Below, one piece after another: positions 1 to 8,581 of a stretch of 64,000 nucleotides of DNA. The translations under genes were made by a program, and so were the position numbers. Location: assembly GCF_017052585.1 (NCBI RefSeq), contig NZ_JAFFHZ010000001.1, positions 930,001 to 994,000 of the forward strand, in the 5' to 3' direction. Under the pieces are notes generated by a model. That model was not told where the DNA came from and made no database searches. It saw nothing but the letters and a program-made list of their open reading frames with translations. Within the stretch, counting starts at the first letter, position 1. The number at the start of each line of letters is the position of its first letter. This DNA is from Paenibacillus apiarius. Lineage in GTDB: Bacteria > Bacillota > Bacilli > Paenibacillales > Paenibacillaceae.

Positions 1-2322
1 TTGTTGCTCGCGCGCCCGCACACTTTCAAGCTCCGCTTCCCAAGCTTGCTCCCGCTCCTTCATCTGCTTCTTGTAAGCTTCATATTGTTCAAGCTCAGCC
101 TCGTACAACTCTTGCTCCTCTTGCAGTTGGGCGCAGCGCTCCGCTGCCTCCACCGCTTCTTTCTGAGCCGTCTCCACTGCTGCCGCCGCTTCAGACTGCG
201 CGCTTTGCAGCGTTTCTGCCGCAGACTGCCAGTTCAGCTTCTCCGCCTCCATCTGACGGCACTTTGCTTCCAGCTCGGCGGCGATATCGTTGAAGGCTGC
301 CTGTCCCTTCTCTTCCTTCGCCAACCAAGCATTTCGTTCTTGTTCGAACTGCTCCTGCAGGAGGCTGCGCTCCTGCTTGAACTGTTCTTGCAGACTGATG
401 CGTTCCTTCTCGGCTTCCCGCTTCCATGACTCTTTTTCCGCCTGAAGACGTTCCTCAAGCTGCGCCTCGTGCTGAGCAAGGAGTTCTTCGCGCTCGGCAG
501 CCGCCAGCTGTTCCGCTTCTTTCAGCTGCTCCTGCAGTTCCGCCACTTCCGCGTGTGCGTCGTCCCGCACCCGAATGAGCCGTTCCATCTCCACCAAACG
601 CGCGCGATCGAGCTCTTCCGCACGGCTTAATTGCCCTTCGACCTGATGGAGGCGATGAGACGCCTTCTTCAGTTGTTCCTCCGCTTCCGCGCGCAACGAA
701 AGCTCCAGCGCGGCCATCGCTTGTTCATGTTCGACTGCCGCCTCCTCATGCAGGGCCGTGAACGTTTCCACATCCTCCGCATGCTGGGCCCGCACTTGCT
801 CCAGCTCTTTCTGATGCGCGGTCTCCATCTGCTCGAGTTCATTGCCAAGGGCTGCTTTCAATTGTTCCAGCTCGCTTTGGTGGCGGGACTGCGCTTCCTC
901 CAGAGCGTCCTGCTGCTTCGAGCTCTGCAGTTCGAGATCCTGTTGGTGCTTCGCGTTCAATTGAGACAAAACATCTTGATGCTTCGTATTTACTTGCTTC
1001 AGCTCGTTTTTATGCTTCGCATCGATTTGTTCCATTTCGGTCCGATGCGCTGCTTTTGCCTGCTCCAGTTCAGTACGGCGCTTCGCCTCTGTCCGTTCCA
1101 ATTCAGTGCGAAGCTCCGCCTCCTTCTGATCGAATTGTTGCTGCAGCGCAGACAGCGCCTCTGCCTGCTTCTCCTGATGAGCGGCTGCCGCCTCTTCCAG
1201 CTCCTTCGCATGACGTTCGGCCAATTCCTTCATCTGGCCTGAGTGGCGCTGATTCGACTTCAGCAATTGATTGCCATGAGACGACTTCAATTGTTGAATC
1301 TGCTCTTCATGCTTCGTTTGAATCTGATTTATCTCTGCGGTATATTTTGCTTCTAGCGCTTGAACCTCGCTCGTTCGCTCCTGTTTCAATTGCTCAACTT
1401 GCGCGGCTTGCTGTTCAGCAAGCTGCTTGACGCGCTGCGCATGGTCCGACTTTAACCTTTCTGTCTGAGCGCCGTGCTCTTGAGCCAAACTCGCCTTCAG
1501 CTCGGTCAACCGCTTCTCCCATTCAGCCGCTTGCGCAGCCAACTGCCCTTCCCAAGCAGCCGTCTGCTCCGCCAGTTGCTCTTCCCAGACTGCAGCCGTC
1601 TCTTCTGTCCGCTTCTTCTCGGCATCCAGCTTTGACTGCCATTGCCGCTCCTGCTGGGCGAGCTTCTGCTGCAGCGCCGCTTCGTGCGCCTTGGCAGCCT
1701 GCTGCTTGTCCTCAGCGGCCGTCTTCAGCTTCGCTTCCAGCTCTTGGAGCTTGCGCTTCGACTCATTCTCCCGGGCCGTCATCGATTGAATGCGGCGGTC
1801 CGCTTCCTTCGTCTGTTCCGTCAGCTTCTGCAGACGCTCGTTCGCAGCGCGCTTCTCATCAGACAGCTGGCGGTTCGCTTCCTTCAGCTTCGCCGCTTCC
1901 GCACGAAGCGAAGCAGTCTGCTTCTCTACCTGCTCCTTCTCCTTGGCCAGCTCTGCTTGGAGCTTGTCAATCTCGGCGCCCGATTCCTTGTGCAGCTTCT
2001 CTAGCGCTTGCGAGGATTCGGACTTCAGCTGTTCGAATTCGCGCGCCAATGCCTTGCCGGCATGCTCCTGCTCTATCAGCGATGCGCTTATGCGCTCATG
2101 GTCGTCCTTAATCTTCTGCACTTCTTCCGCAATGTGCACGGCCGCAAGCACGGCGATGCGCGGCGTATCCAGACGCGAGTTCGCATCCGAGATGACCCGC
2201 ATATGCTCGTCCACCACGGCAGCGATATTTCGCATATATTCTTTGCTTGTCGTACCTACCAATTTATATTGCGTTCCATATATTTCAACCGTAACCCGAT
2301 GTTTGTTATCTGGAGTGGTCAT
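1..2322 (-). CDS. ZapA-domain protein with very long coiled-coil extension (3' end outside window)
   Basis: The frame is open from ATG at 2322 to base 1 (774 codons, no stop), so the C-terminus lies outside the window. Residues 1-75 read as a ZapA domain (VTVEIYGTQYKLVG, then a DTPRIAVLAAVHIAEE helix), the FtsZ-ring-associated family usually of about 85-110 residues. The rest is Glu/Gln/Ala/Lys-rich coiled coil; residues 281-533 are 23 back-to-back 11-residue repeats, 15 of them with His at position 3. A strong AAGGAGG lies 9 bases before the start. ZapA next to pheT matches the Bacillus order (pheS-pheT-rnhC-zapA), here without rnhC in between. Inference: a division-ring or cytoskeletal scaffold. 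No transmembrane segment is visible. Confidence 0.85.
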   Translation of the reverse strand, partial: MTTPDNKHRVTVEIYGTQYKLVGTTSKEYMRNIAAVVDEHMRVISDANSRLDTPRIAVLAAVHIAEEVQKIKDDHERISASLIEQEHAGKALAREFEQLKSESSQALEKLHKESGAEIDKLQAELAKEKEQVEKQTASLRAEAAKLKEANRQLSDEKRAANERLQKLTEQTKEADRRIQSMTARENESKRKLQELEAKLKTAAEDKQQAAKAHEAALQQKLAQQERQWQSKLDAEKKRTEETAAVWEEQLAEQTAAWEGQLAAQAAEWEKRLTELKASLAQEHGAQTERLKSDHAQRVKQLAEQQAAQVEQLKQERTSEVQALEAKYTAEINQIQTKHEEQIQQLKSSHGNQLLKSNQRHSGQMKELAERHAKELEEAAAAHQEKQAEALSALQQQFDQKEAELRTELERTEAKRRTELEQAKAAHRTEMEQIDAKHKNELKQVNTKHQDVLSQLNAKHQQDLELQSSKQQDALEEAQSRHQSELEQLKAALGNELEQMETAHQKELEQVRAQHAEDVETFTALHEEAAVEHEQAMAALELSLRAEAEEQLKKASHRLHQVEGQLSRAEELDRARLVEMERLIRVRDDAHAEVAELQEQLKEAEQLAAAEREELLAQHEAQLEERLQAEKESWKREAEKERISLQEQFKQERSLLQEQFEQERNAWLAKEEKGQAAFNDIAAELEAKCRQMEAEKLNWQSAAETLQSAQSEAAAAVETAQKEAVEAAERCAQLQEEQELYEAELEQYEAYKKQMKEREQAWEAELESVRAREQQ

Positions 2323-2664
2323 TCTATACGTCCTCCTTACCGTTGCGTCGCCAACGAACTGCAAATATGACTTTGCAAATGAGGCAACGAAATCTTCCCT
2401 TTATAAGTTCGATGTCCTTAGCCTCATTTCCTGCTACGCAAAGCGGAAAGTCAGGTTTCATTTCATATATGACGGGCCGAAAAAGAAATGGGGTCCGTCT
2501 TATTCCTCTCGGGAGGAAACAACAGGTAAAACCGATGCGGAATCCAATGCAGAATTCCGTCGAACCTTCATCCGACACGAATTGACCAAATGATATTTAC
2601 TTATAAGGCATTATTTGGTACTGTTGTTATAAGAATAACCTACAGGTTTTGAAGAGGTGATGAT
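2323..2664. other. Divergent intergenic region between zapA-like gene and peptide receptor
   Basis: About 340 bases without a convincing gene. It must hold the promoters of the minus-strand ZapA-like gene and the plus-strand receptor. Short overlapping open frames here lack ribosome-binding sites and family character. The AT-rich stretch at 2590-2650 is the likely receptor promoter region, but I cannot fix -35/-10 boxes with confidence. Confidence 0.5.
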
Positions 2665-3966
2665 ATGAGGGCCGAGTCGCTTCAATTTACGACTATTGGA
2701 GACTTCATCCGAACACGCAGACAAGAGGCCAACTTAACGTTAGTCCAGTTAGAAGAAATGACAGGAGTCGGCAAAGGCATCATCTCCAAAATCGAGAACG
2801 GTGAAACAAAGCGCCCGGAATTTAAAACGATGCATGCCCTTGCGAGTGTCCTCGACACCGCATATCCGAATATCGTGGAATTATATCTCTCCGTCGAGCA
2901 GAGAGCTGATGTGCTCATGTCCATTTTGAAGGAGTCCATTTACAGCGCTCCCTCATTGTGCTATAAGATTGCCGCTCAATTTTTGCGCGACGAAAAAAAA
3001 GACAGCACTGAATTAGTGGGACAATTGTATAGATTTGCAGGCTCGATTGAAGATGCTGAATCGGTCAGGCTTTCCCTGTACAAGCTCATCATCAAATATT
3101 CACGCACGCACGGCATTCAGGACTACTTCGCCAAAGCCTTGCTGCAAGAGTATCTGATCGAACGGGATAACTTGGAGTTGTTGCATTCAACCTATCATAC
3201 AGGAAAAAACATTGCTCATTATGTGCAATTTCTTTCATCTGAAGAACAAATTTCCTTTTACTATAAAATAGGCGCCCATGCTTATCAATTAAACAAACAC
3301 CAAGAATCAATCGATTTTTGCAAGCAAGTTTTAATATTGGATACAACGGACAGTGTCACCAAAGCGCATGCCCTCTCCTTCATTTCCTTTTCCTATTATT
3401 TCTTGGACAATTACGATATGGCGGAACATTATTTGCGGCAATACTGCACGTTCCAATTTCCATTTGTGCAAGAAAACGCAGATTTCATGACAGCCAAGCT
3501 AAACGGCAAAAAAGGAAATGTTGAGTTAGCCATTCATCAAATGGAACAATGTTTGGAAAAGTCTGCGCATAAAGTCAACATTATTTATGATCTTTTTGAT
3601 TTATATTTGCAGCAGAACAACTTGGACGCTATCGAAAAGCTATTTCAGCGGGAAGAGCAGCTTATTGAAGCCGAGCGTTCCAATCACCCGAGTCTGATTG
3701 CAGAGCTTGCTTTATACTACAAAAATAAAAGCGAATATTATAAACTGATCGCAATGCATGAGCAATCTGTCGATTGCTTGCTGAAAAGCATTACCATGTT
3801 CGTTAGTGTCGACAGGCATACAAACGCCTATGAATGCATTGAATTATTGTTTGATCGGCTCTATGAGAATTGTGACCCAATTAACAACATGAAGTATTTA
3901 CATAGAATCAAGTCCATGTTTTACGAGCTGAATAGCAGCAAACAAAAGATAGGAGAGATGATATGA
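2665..3966 (+). CDS. RRNPP-family peptide-responsive transcription factor (AloR-like), HTH plus TPR
   Basis: 433 residues. An Xre-type helix-turn-helix occupies about residues 10-67 (IGDFIRTRRQEANLTLVQLE, then GISKIENG-like turn). The rest is a string of helical TPR-like repeats (SISFCKQVL / AEHYLRQY-type units) that in RRNPP proteins (Rap, NprR, PlcR, AimR, AloR) bind a short secreted peptide re-imported by the oligopeptide permease. The gene is preceded by GAAGAGGTG, and its stop overlaps the next, tiny reading frame by ATGA, the classical receptor-propeptide arrangement. It sits between pheT and the zapA-like gene, convergent to pheT, which suggests insertion into a conserved housekeeping block. 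Family is clear; target promoters are unknown. Confidence 0.88.
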   Translation: MRAESLQFTTIGDFIRTRRQEANLTLVQLEEMTGVGKGIISKIENGETKRPEFKTMHALASVLDTAYPNIVELYLSVEQRADVLMSILKESIYSAPSLCYKIAAQFLRDEKKDSTELVGQLYRFAGSIEDAESVRLSLYKLIIKYSRTHGIQDYFAKALLQEYLIERDNLELLHSTYHTGKNIAHYVQFLSSEEQISFYYKIGAHAYQLNKHQESIDFCKQVLILDTTDSVTKAHALSFISFSYYFLDNYDMAEHYLRQYCTFQFPFVQENADFMTAKLNGKKGNVELAIHQMEQCLEKSAHKVNIIYDLFDLYLQQNNLDAIEKLFQREEQLIEAERSNHPSLIAELALYYKNKSEYYKLIAMHEQSVDCLLKSITMFVSVDRHTNAYECIELLFDRLYENCDPINNMKYLHRIKSMFYELNSSKQKIGEMI

Positions 3967-4073
3967 AAAACGTAAAAGCTAAATTGACTGCTGTTGTCCT
4001 GTTTCTGTCTCTGATCGTTGCTCCGGCGGCAACCATGTTCACTGGTGGCGGCGGTGTCATTAACCCTTGGTAA
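3963..4073 (+). CDS. Secreted signalling propeptide (AloP-like) for the upstream receptor
   Basis: A 36-residue frame starting MKNVKAKLTAVVLFLSLIVA and ending GGGGVINPW. It has a lysine-rich N-terminus, a hydrophobic core of about 13 residues and a short Gly-rich C-terminal tail, as expected for an exported pre-peptide. The start overlaps the receptor stop (ATGA, 3963-3966), with AGGAGAG at 3951-3957 inside the receptor gene, so translation is probably coupled. By analogy with Phr, NprX and Alo peptides, the mature signal should be a 5-10 residue piece of the C-terminus; which one cannot be read from sequence. A terminator follows 59 bases downstream. Confidence 0.82.
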   Translation: MKNVKAKLTAVVLFLSLIVAPAATMFTGGGGVINPW

Positions 4074-4131
4074 GGTTCACCGCTCCCGGACAGGCAGCCG
4101 CAAAATAAACTGCATGTGACAATGCACTTCA

Positions 4132-4173
4132 AAAAAATGGTGGAACAGGACTCTTCCTGCTCCACCATTTTTT
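4132..4173. terminator. Bidirectional terminator between peptide-signal operon and pheT
   Basis: A 19-base stem with one mismatch and a CTCT loop, flanked by A6 on one side and T6 on the other, so it can stop transcription from both convergent units. Confidence 0.9.
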
Positions 4174-4206
4174 GATGCAGATCTAATGTTACCGCATGAT
4201 ACACCT

Positions 4207-6651
4207 TTATTTGCGCAATTCTGCGTTATAGGCTGTTTCAAGCGCTGCAATGACACGCCCGTGAATAGTTGTAATTTCCTCATCGGTAAAGGTATGCTCC
4301 GCATGGCGGTATACGAGGGAAATCGCGACGCTCTTCTTATCCGCTGCGATGCGATCGCCTGTATAGATATCGAATACCCCTACGGATTCCAGCCATTCAC
4401 CAGCCGCTTCCTTAGCCGTATCGACCAATCGGCCCACTTCCACGTTGCGGTCGACCACGACGGCAATGTCGCGATCGACTGCCGGGAACCGAGGGAGCGC
4501 TTTATATGCAATGCTGAAATCTGCCGCATCCATCAGCGGCTGCAACCGCAGCTCCGCCACGTACGTTTCGCCAAGATCCTTCTGACGTTGAATTTCAGGA
4601 TGCACTTGTCCAATGATGCCGATATATTGCTCGCCTTCCGCACCCATCAAATACAGGGAAGCCGAACGCCCCGGATGCAGCCCCTGTGGACGATTCGCCT
4701 CGTATCGGATGCGGCCCTCCAGCCCCAAATACGAAGCAAGAGCATCCACAACGCCCTTCACATCATAGAAGTCAACCGCGTCGGAGCTGACATTCCATTG
4801 TGAATCGCTGCGCTTGCCGGTCATGAGAAGGCCAAGCGCCAGCTCTTCCTTCACCAAGGACGTCAATGTTTCCTGCGCCGTCAAGTACAAGCGTCCAAGC
4901 TCGAACGTCTTTACATCGTCATTTTTGCGGTTGCGATTATATGCCGCCACATCCAGCAAGCTAGGCAGCAAGCTTGTGCGCAGCACGCTCCGCTCTTCGC
5001 TCATCGGCATCGCCAAGCGGACCGGAACAGCCCCGTCGAGGAACGTCGGGAAAAGCTCGGTTTCAGCCGGATGCGTGAACGAATACGTTACCGCTTCGTG
5101 CAGGCCGTTATCCGTCAACACCCTGCGGATCGCACGGCGGATCATCTGTCCTTTGTTCAGATGTCCCGGTGTCGTCGGACCTTCAATGGCCGTCGTCGGA
5201 ATGTTGTCATATCCATAGATGCGGGCCACCTCTTCGATCAGATCGACGGCGCGCGTAATGTCGCCGCGGCGGGATGGAACCTCTACATGAAAGACGCCGG
5301 CTTCGGGTTCGGCGGCTTCCAGCCCTAAACGCTGCAGAATGGACGTCACGTCTGCCGACGTCAGCGCCGTGCCGAGCATGCGGTTCGTTTTGTCCAACGT
5401 CAGCATTACCGTTCTGCGTTCATGCGGCTGTGCCGTCTCCTCGACAATGCCTGCGGCGATGGTGCCGCCTGCCAACTGGCGCATCAGCTCTGCCGCGCGA
5501 TTGAGCGCCGGAATGACCGCTTCCGGGTTCACTTCCTTCTCGAAACGGAGGGACGCTTCCGAGCGGAGTCCCATTTGGCGCGATGTTTTGCGCACAACGC
5601 TGCCCGCAAAATGAGCCGACTCCAGCAAAATATTAACGGTGTCGCCACTCACCTCGGAATTCTCGCCGCCCATGACACCGGCGAGCCCGATCGGCTTGAT
5701 GCCGTCCGTAATCAACAGCATATGCGGCTCAAGCTTGCGCTCTTGCCCGTCCAACGTAACGAGCGTCTCGCCTTCGGCCGCATAACGCACATCGATCGCG
5801 CCGTTGCCGCTTAATTTGTCCGCATCAAAAGCATGGAGCGGCTGCCCGTATTCGAGCATGACGAAATTCGTAATGTCAACGATGTTGTTAATCGGGCGCA
5901 CGCCCGCCGCAAGCAGCCGATTCTGCAGCCAGAGCGGCGACGGCTTAATGCTGACGTTTGCAATGTAACGCGCCGCATACCGCTTGCATGCGTCAGGAGC
6001 GCTGATGCGAACGCTAATGGCTTCGCTTGCTTGCTCAGTTGATTCGGTGACCGTTTCTTCCGGCAGACGCACCGGACGGCCCAGCAGCGCGCCGACTTCA
6101 TAAGCAGCACCGATCATGCTCAAGCAATCCGAGCGGTTCGGCGTCAAGTCCAGCTCAAGCACGTGATCGTTCAAGCCGAGAACATCGGCAATCGGCGTGC
6201 CAATCTCCGTATCTTCAGGAAGCACGAGAATGCCTTCCTGCATTTCTTTCGGCAGCAGCTTATCATTCATGGCCAGCTCTTTGGCCGAGCAGATCATCCC
6301 TTGGGATTCCACGCCGCGCAGCTTCGCGCGCTTAATCTTCATGCCGCCGGGCATGACCGCGCCGATTTGCGCAACAGGCACTTTCTGTCCCGCATCGACG
6401 TTCTTTGCTCCGCAGACGATTTGCAGTTGTTCGCCGCTTCCGGTGTCCACCTTGCATACATTCAATTTGTCGGCATCGGGATGCTTCTCCCGGGATACCA
6501 CATAACCGACCACGATGTTGTCAAGCCCTTTATTTCTGTTCTCCACCACATCAATTTCAATTCCGGCGCGCGTCATCTTCTCGGCAAGCTCTTCCGCGGA
6601 TACGCCGGTCAAATCGATATATTGCGATAGCCATTGGTAGGATACGTTCAT
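4207..6651 (-). CDS. pheT: Phenylalanyl-tRNA synthetase beta subunit
   Basis: 814 residues, the usual length for bacterial PheT. It starts MNVSYQWLSQYIDLTG, continues into an EMAP-II-like tRNA-binding domain (about 40-150), the B3/B4 editing region and the B5 domain, and ends with a ferredoxin-like anticodon-binding domain (FPAVDRDIAVVVDRNV onward). Together with PheS it forms the alpha2-beta2 enzyme charging tRNA-Phe in the cytoplasm. The start has GGGAAAGGAAG upstream. It lies 66 bases after pheS in one operon under the T-box; the intercistronic gap holds an A/T-only hairpin. Confidence 0.97.
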   Translation of the reverse strand: MNVSYQWLSQYIDLTGVSAEELAEKMTRAGIEIDVVENRNKGLDNIVVGYVVSREKHPDADKLNVCKVDTGSGEQLQIVCGAKNVDAGQKVPVAQIGAVMPGGMKIKRAKLRGVESQGMICSAKELAMNDKLLPKEMQEGILVLPEDTEIGTPIADVLGLNDHVLELDLTPNRSDCLSMIGAAYEVGALLGRPVRLPEETVTESTEQASEAISVRISAPDACKRYAARYIANVSIKPSPLWLQNRLLAAGVRPINNIVDITNFVMLEYGQPLHAFDADKLSGNGAIDVRYAAEGETLVTLDGQERKLEPHMLLITDGIKPIGLAGVMGGENSEVSGDTVNILLESAHFAGSVVRKTSRQMGLRSEASLRFEKEVNPEAVIPALNRAAELMRQLAGGTIAAGIVEETAQPHERRTVMLTLDKTNRMLGTALTSADVTSILQRLGLEAAEPEAGVFHVEVPSRRGDITRAVDLIEEVARIYGYDNIPTTAIEGPTTPGHLNKGQMIRRAIRRVLTDNGLHEAVTYSFTHPAETELFPTFLDGAVPVRLAMPMSEERSVLRTSLLPSLLDVAAYNRNRKNDDVKTFELGRLYLTAQETLTSLVKEELALGLLMTGKRSDSQWNVSSDAVDFYDVKGVVDALASYLGLEGRIRYEANRPQGLHPGRSASLYLMGAEGEQYIGIIGQVHPEIQRQKDLGETYVAELRLQPLMDAADFSIAYKALPRFPAVDRDIAVVVDRNVEVGRLVDTAKEAAGEWLESVGVFDIYTGDRIAADKKSVAISLVYRHAEHTFTDEEITTIHGRVIAALETAYNAELRK

Positions 6652-6681
6652 GACCGTTCTCTTCCTTTCCCTTCAGAGGTT

Positions 6682-6706
6682 GTTCAAAAAAACCATTTTT
6701 TTGAAC
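6682..6706 (-). repeat. A/T-stem hairpin between pheS and pheT
   Basis: An 11-base perfect inverted repeat (GTTCAAAAAAA against its complement) with a 3-base loop in the 66-base pheS-pheT gap. Its stem is mostly A-T, so it is a weak terminator at most; it may tune the PheS:PheT ratio or mark an RNA-processing site (inference). Confidence 0.5.
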
Positions 6707-6717
6707 CTATATTTAGG

Positions 6718-7752
6718 TTACATACGAGCAAATTGTTGGAGGAATTTCATATCGTTCGTATAGAAGTGGCGGATATCGTCAACGCCGTATTTCAGCATCG
6801 CAATCCGCTCCACCCCCATGCCGAAGGCGAAGCCGGAGTATACTTCCGGATCGTAGCCGCCCATCTCAAGCACGCGTGGATGAACCATGCCCGCTCCGAG
6901 AATTTCAATCCAGCCGGTATGCTTGCAGATGCGGCAGCCGCTGCCGCCGCACTTCATGCAGGTAACGTCGACTTCCACGCTTGGCTCGGTGAACGGAAAG
7001 AAGCTCGGGCGCAGGCGGATCTGCATATGCGGACCGAACATTTCACGCGCGAATTGCAGCAGCGTTCCTTTCAAATCACTCATGCGGATGTTCTTGTCGA
7101 TGACAAGTCCTTCAATTTGATGGAACATGAACGAATGCGTCGCATCATCATCATCGCGGCGGTAGACGCGGCCCGGGCAAATGATTTTGACCGGCACGTC
7201 GCCCTTCATCGCTTCCATCGTGCGAATCTGCACCGGAGACGTCTGCGTGCGCATCAAAATATCTTCCGTAATATAGAAGGAATCCTGCATGTCGCGCGCC
7301 GGATGATCCTTCGGCAGATTGAGCGCCTCAAAATTATAATAATCTTGCTCCACTTCCGGGCCTTCCGCCACGGTGTAACCCATGCCCACAAAGATGTCTT
7401 CGATTTGCTCCACCACTTTGTTCAGCGGATGGATTGCGCCTTGCGCCATTGTCCGGCCTGGCAGCGTGACGTCAATCGTCTCTTCCTGCAGACGGCGCTC
7501 CGTCTCTTCGCGTTGGAACGCTTCCTGCTTCTGTTCGATAAACTCCTCGATGGCGCCGCGGACCTCGTTCGCCACTTGGCCGATCAACGGACGCTCTTCC
7601 GCGCTCAAAGCGCCCATGCCGCGCAAAATCTCCGTAAGCGCCCCTTTTTTACCAAGAAATTTGACGCGCAGATCGTTCAGATTGTTCGCATCCTTCACTT
7701 GCTGCAGCTTCTCCAGCGCTTCGGCGCGCAGCGCCTGTAAACGCTCCTTCAT
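6718..7752 (-). CDS. pheS: Phenylalanyl-tRNA synthetase alpha subunit
   Basis: 344 residues from ATG at 7752, the same length as Bacillus PheS. This start has GGGAGG about 8 bases upstream; a longer frame from 7782 would run into the leader terminator and is rejected. An N-terminal coiled coil (about 1-80) is followed by a class II synthetase core with motif 2 ([16 protein letters not shown] region, HQIEG) and motif 3 ([17 protein letters not shown]) near the C-terminus. It forms the catalytic subunit of phenylalanyl-tRNA synthetase with pheT downstream, and is controlled by the upstream Phe-specific T-box. Confidence 0.97.
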   Translation of the reverse strand: MKERLQALRAEALEKLQQVKDANNLNDLRVKFLGKKGALTEILRGMGALSAEERPLIGQVANEVRGAIEEFIEQKQEAFQREETERRLQEETIDVTLPGRTMAQGAIHPLNKVVEQIEDIFVGMGYTVAEGPEVEQDYYNFEALNLPKDHPARDMQDSFYITEDILMRTQTSPVQIRTMEAMKGDVPVKIICPGRVYRRDDDDATHSFMFHQIEGLVIDKNIRMSDLKGTLLQFAREMFGPHMQIRLRPSFFPFTEPSVEVDVTCMKCGGSGCRICKHTGWIEILGAGMVHPRVLEMGGYDPEVYSGFAFGMGVERIAMLKYGVDDIRHFYTNDMKFLQQFARM

Positions 7753-7782
7753 GGTGTCAACCTCCCTATAGTTTCCATTCAA

Positions 7783-8152
7783 AATAAAAAGGCCTTCTCT
7801 GTCTCAAGGGACGAGAAGGCCGTGGTACCACCCTTATTAGACATCACGCGGCTCTGGCGTAGATCTGCTCTCCTGCAGCGCCGAGGCGCAACGTGCTGTC
7901 TCACTTGCTACGACGATAACGGGTCGTCACCGGGCACCTCTACTGGCTCAGGCGGGCTGCCTGCCGTTCAAGGCCCTGCTCCGGAGTGAATTTCGGCAGT
8001 CCGTCCTCAAGAAACGCTCTCAATCCTCGGCGTCTCCTCCCTGGTAAGCGGTGCTGCGTACTCGTCTCCATCTCGGCATTGCATGGATACAAATGTTGAC
8101 TATAGTCAATGTCGATATGATGCATGTGTTGACTATAAACAATGCGTTACAT
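7783..8152 (-). promoter_or_regulatory. T-box riboswitch leader of pheST (Phe specifier TTC)
   Basis: The conserved T-box AGGGTGGTACCACG is at 7834-7821 (minus). It is followed by a terminator (stem GGCCTTCTC with its complement, then T-rich) at 7821-7783. Upstream, Stem I has a GA/K-turn-like GGAGACGAG, an AGTA S-turn element, and on the 3' side GAAATTCAC, in which TTC (7990-7988) is placed as the specifier codon for phenylalanine. Uncharged tRNA-Phe would stabilise the antiterminator and allow pheST expression. The exact 5' end depends on which promoter is used. Confidence 0.9.
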
Positions 8153-8171
8153 TTCAAGTATTATAGTCAAC
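8095..8171. repeat. GTTGACTATA repeat cluster around the pheST promoter
   Basis: GTTGACTATA occurs at 8095-8104 and 8128-8137, and inverted (TATAGTCAAC) at 8162-8171. The first is part of a perfect 14-base palindrome TTGACTATAGTCAA at 8096-8109. The first two are 33 bases apart. The inverted copy overlaps the candidate pheST -10 box. Could be an operator for an unidentified regulator. Confidence 0.55.
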
Positions 8172-8188
8172 CTGTGGACGATTTGCAA
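8160..8188 (-). promoter_or_regulatory. Candidate sigma-A promoter for pheST
   Basis: On the minus strand, TTGCAA (8188-8183) and a perfect TATAAT (8165-8160) are separated by 17 bases. Transcription would start near 8152, giving about 70 extra leader bases ahead of T-box Stem I. Confidence 0.55.
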
Positions 8189-8503
8189 GCCTAATCCGAC
8201 CCAATGTTGTTCTTGAACCGCGCGGAAAAGATAAAAGCGCACTTTAACGTCGCCACACACCCGCTGTAAACAGTGCTTATGCCCATTCTCCCATACAGTC
8301 AGAATAAACCGCAACGATAATGAGTTGTGCAGAAAAGATTTGGAATGAAGCTGCAATTAGATGTCCGTTAACCGAGATGCCCCTTGGGCATGCAGCCCCT
8401 GACGGAAAGGGAGAACGAAACAAAGTGGTGGACGTGAGCCCGCAGGGAATAGAACACCTTAATTTTTATTATGACGTATTATATAAAAATAAACGATTAT
8501 ATA
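8189..8503. other. Intergenic region between pheST promoter and gapB promoter
   Basis: About 315 bases with no supportable gene. A small hairpin (ATGCCC ctt GGGCAT, about 8378-8392) is visible. The 76-codon plus-strand frame at 8320-8550 crosses the gapB promoter and has no family character. Confidence 0.4.
8470..8480 (+). promoter_or_regulatory. Second candidate CcpN box upstream of gapB
   Basis: TATGACGTATT matches the published Bacillus CcpN consensus TRTGHYATAYW at 10 of 11 positions. It lies 53 bases upstream of the perfect match at the -10 region; CcpN targets in Bacillus carry two sites. Confidence 0.4.
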
Positions 8504-8533
8504 TTACACATCATTTAATATTTGTGATATACT
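8504..8533 (+). promoter_or_regulatory. gapB promoter with overlapping CcpN operator
   Basis: TTACAC (8504-8509) and TATACT (8528-8533) with 18-base spacing form a plausible promoter. TGTGATATACT at 8523-8533 matches the CcpN consensus TRTGHYATAYW at all 11 positions and covers the -10 box. CcpN represses gluconeogenic gapB and pckA, and the SR1 RNA, on glycolytic carbon in Bacillus. No CcpN gene is in this window. Confidence 0.65.
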
Positions 8534-8581
8534 ACATCCAGGAAAAATAAACCAACGATCCATCCTGAAGGAGGAATTGAA

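Noticed and set aside
724-1482. A 33-base DNA periodicity that could suggest a CRISPR or tandem repeat
   Set aside because: The DNA is not conserved from unit to unit; the period is in the protein (11 residues). No CRISPR array or cas gene was seen anywhere in the window.
1632-2111. Several plus-strand open frames of 120-270 codons between 1 and 2600
   Set aside because: They are shadows of the minus-strand coiled-coil gene, whose Glu/Gln/Ala-rich codons read as Leu/Cys/Ser/Arg-rich nonsense on the other strand; no ribosome-binding sites.
8320-8550. 76-codon plus-strand frame upstream of gapB
   Set aside because: Crosses the gapB promoter, no ribosome-binding site and no recognisable protein pattern.
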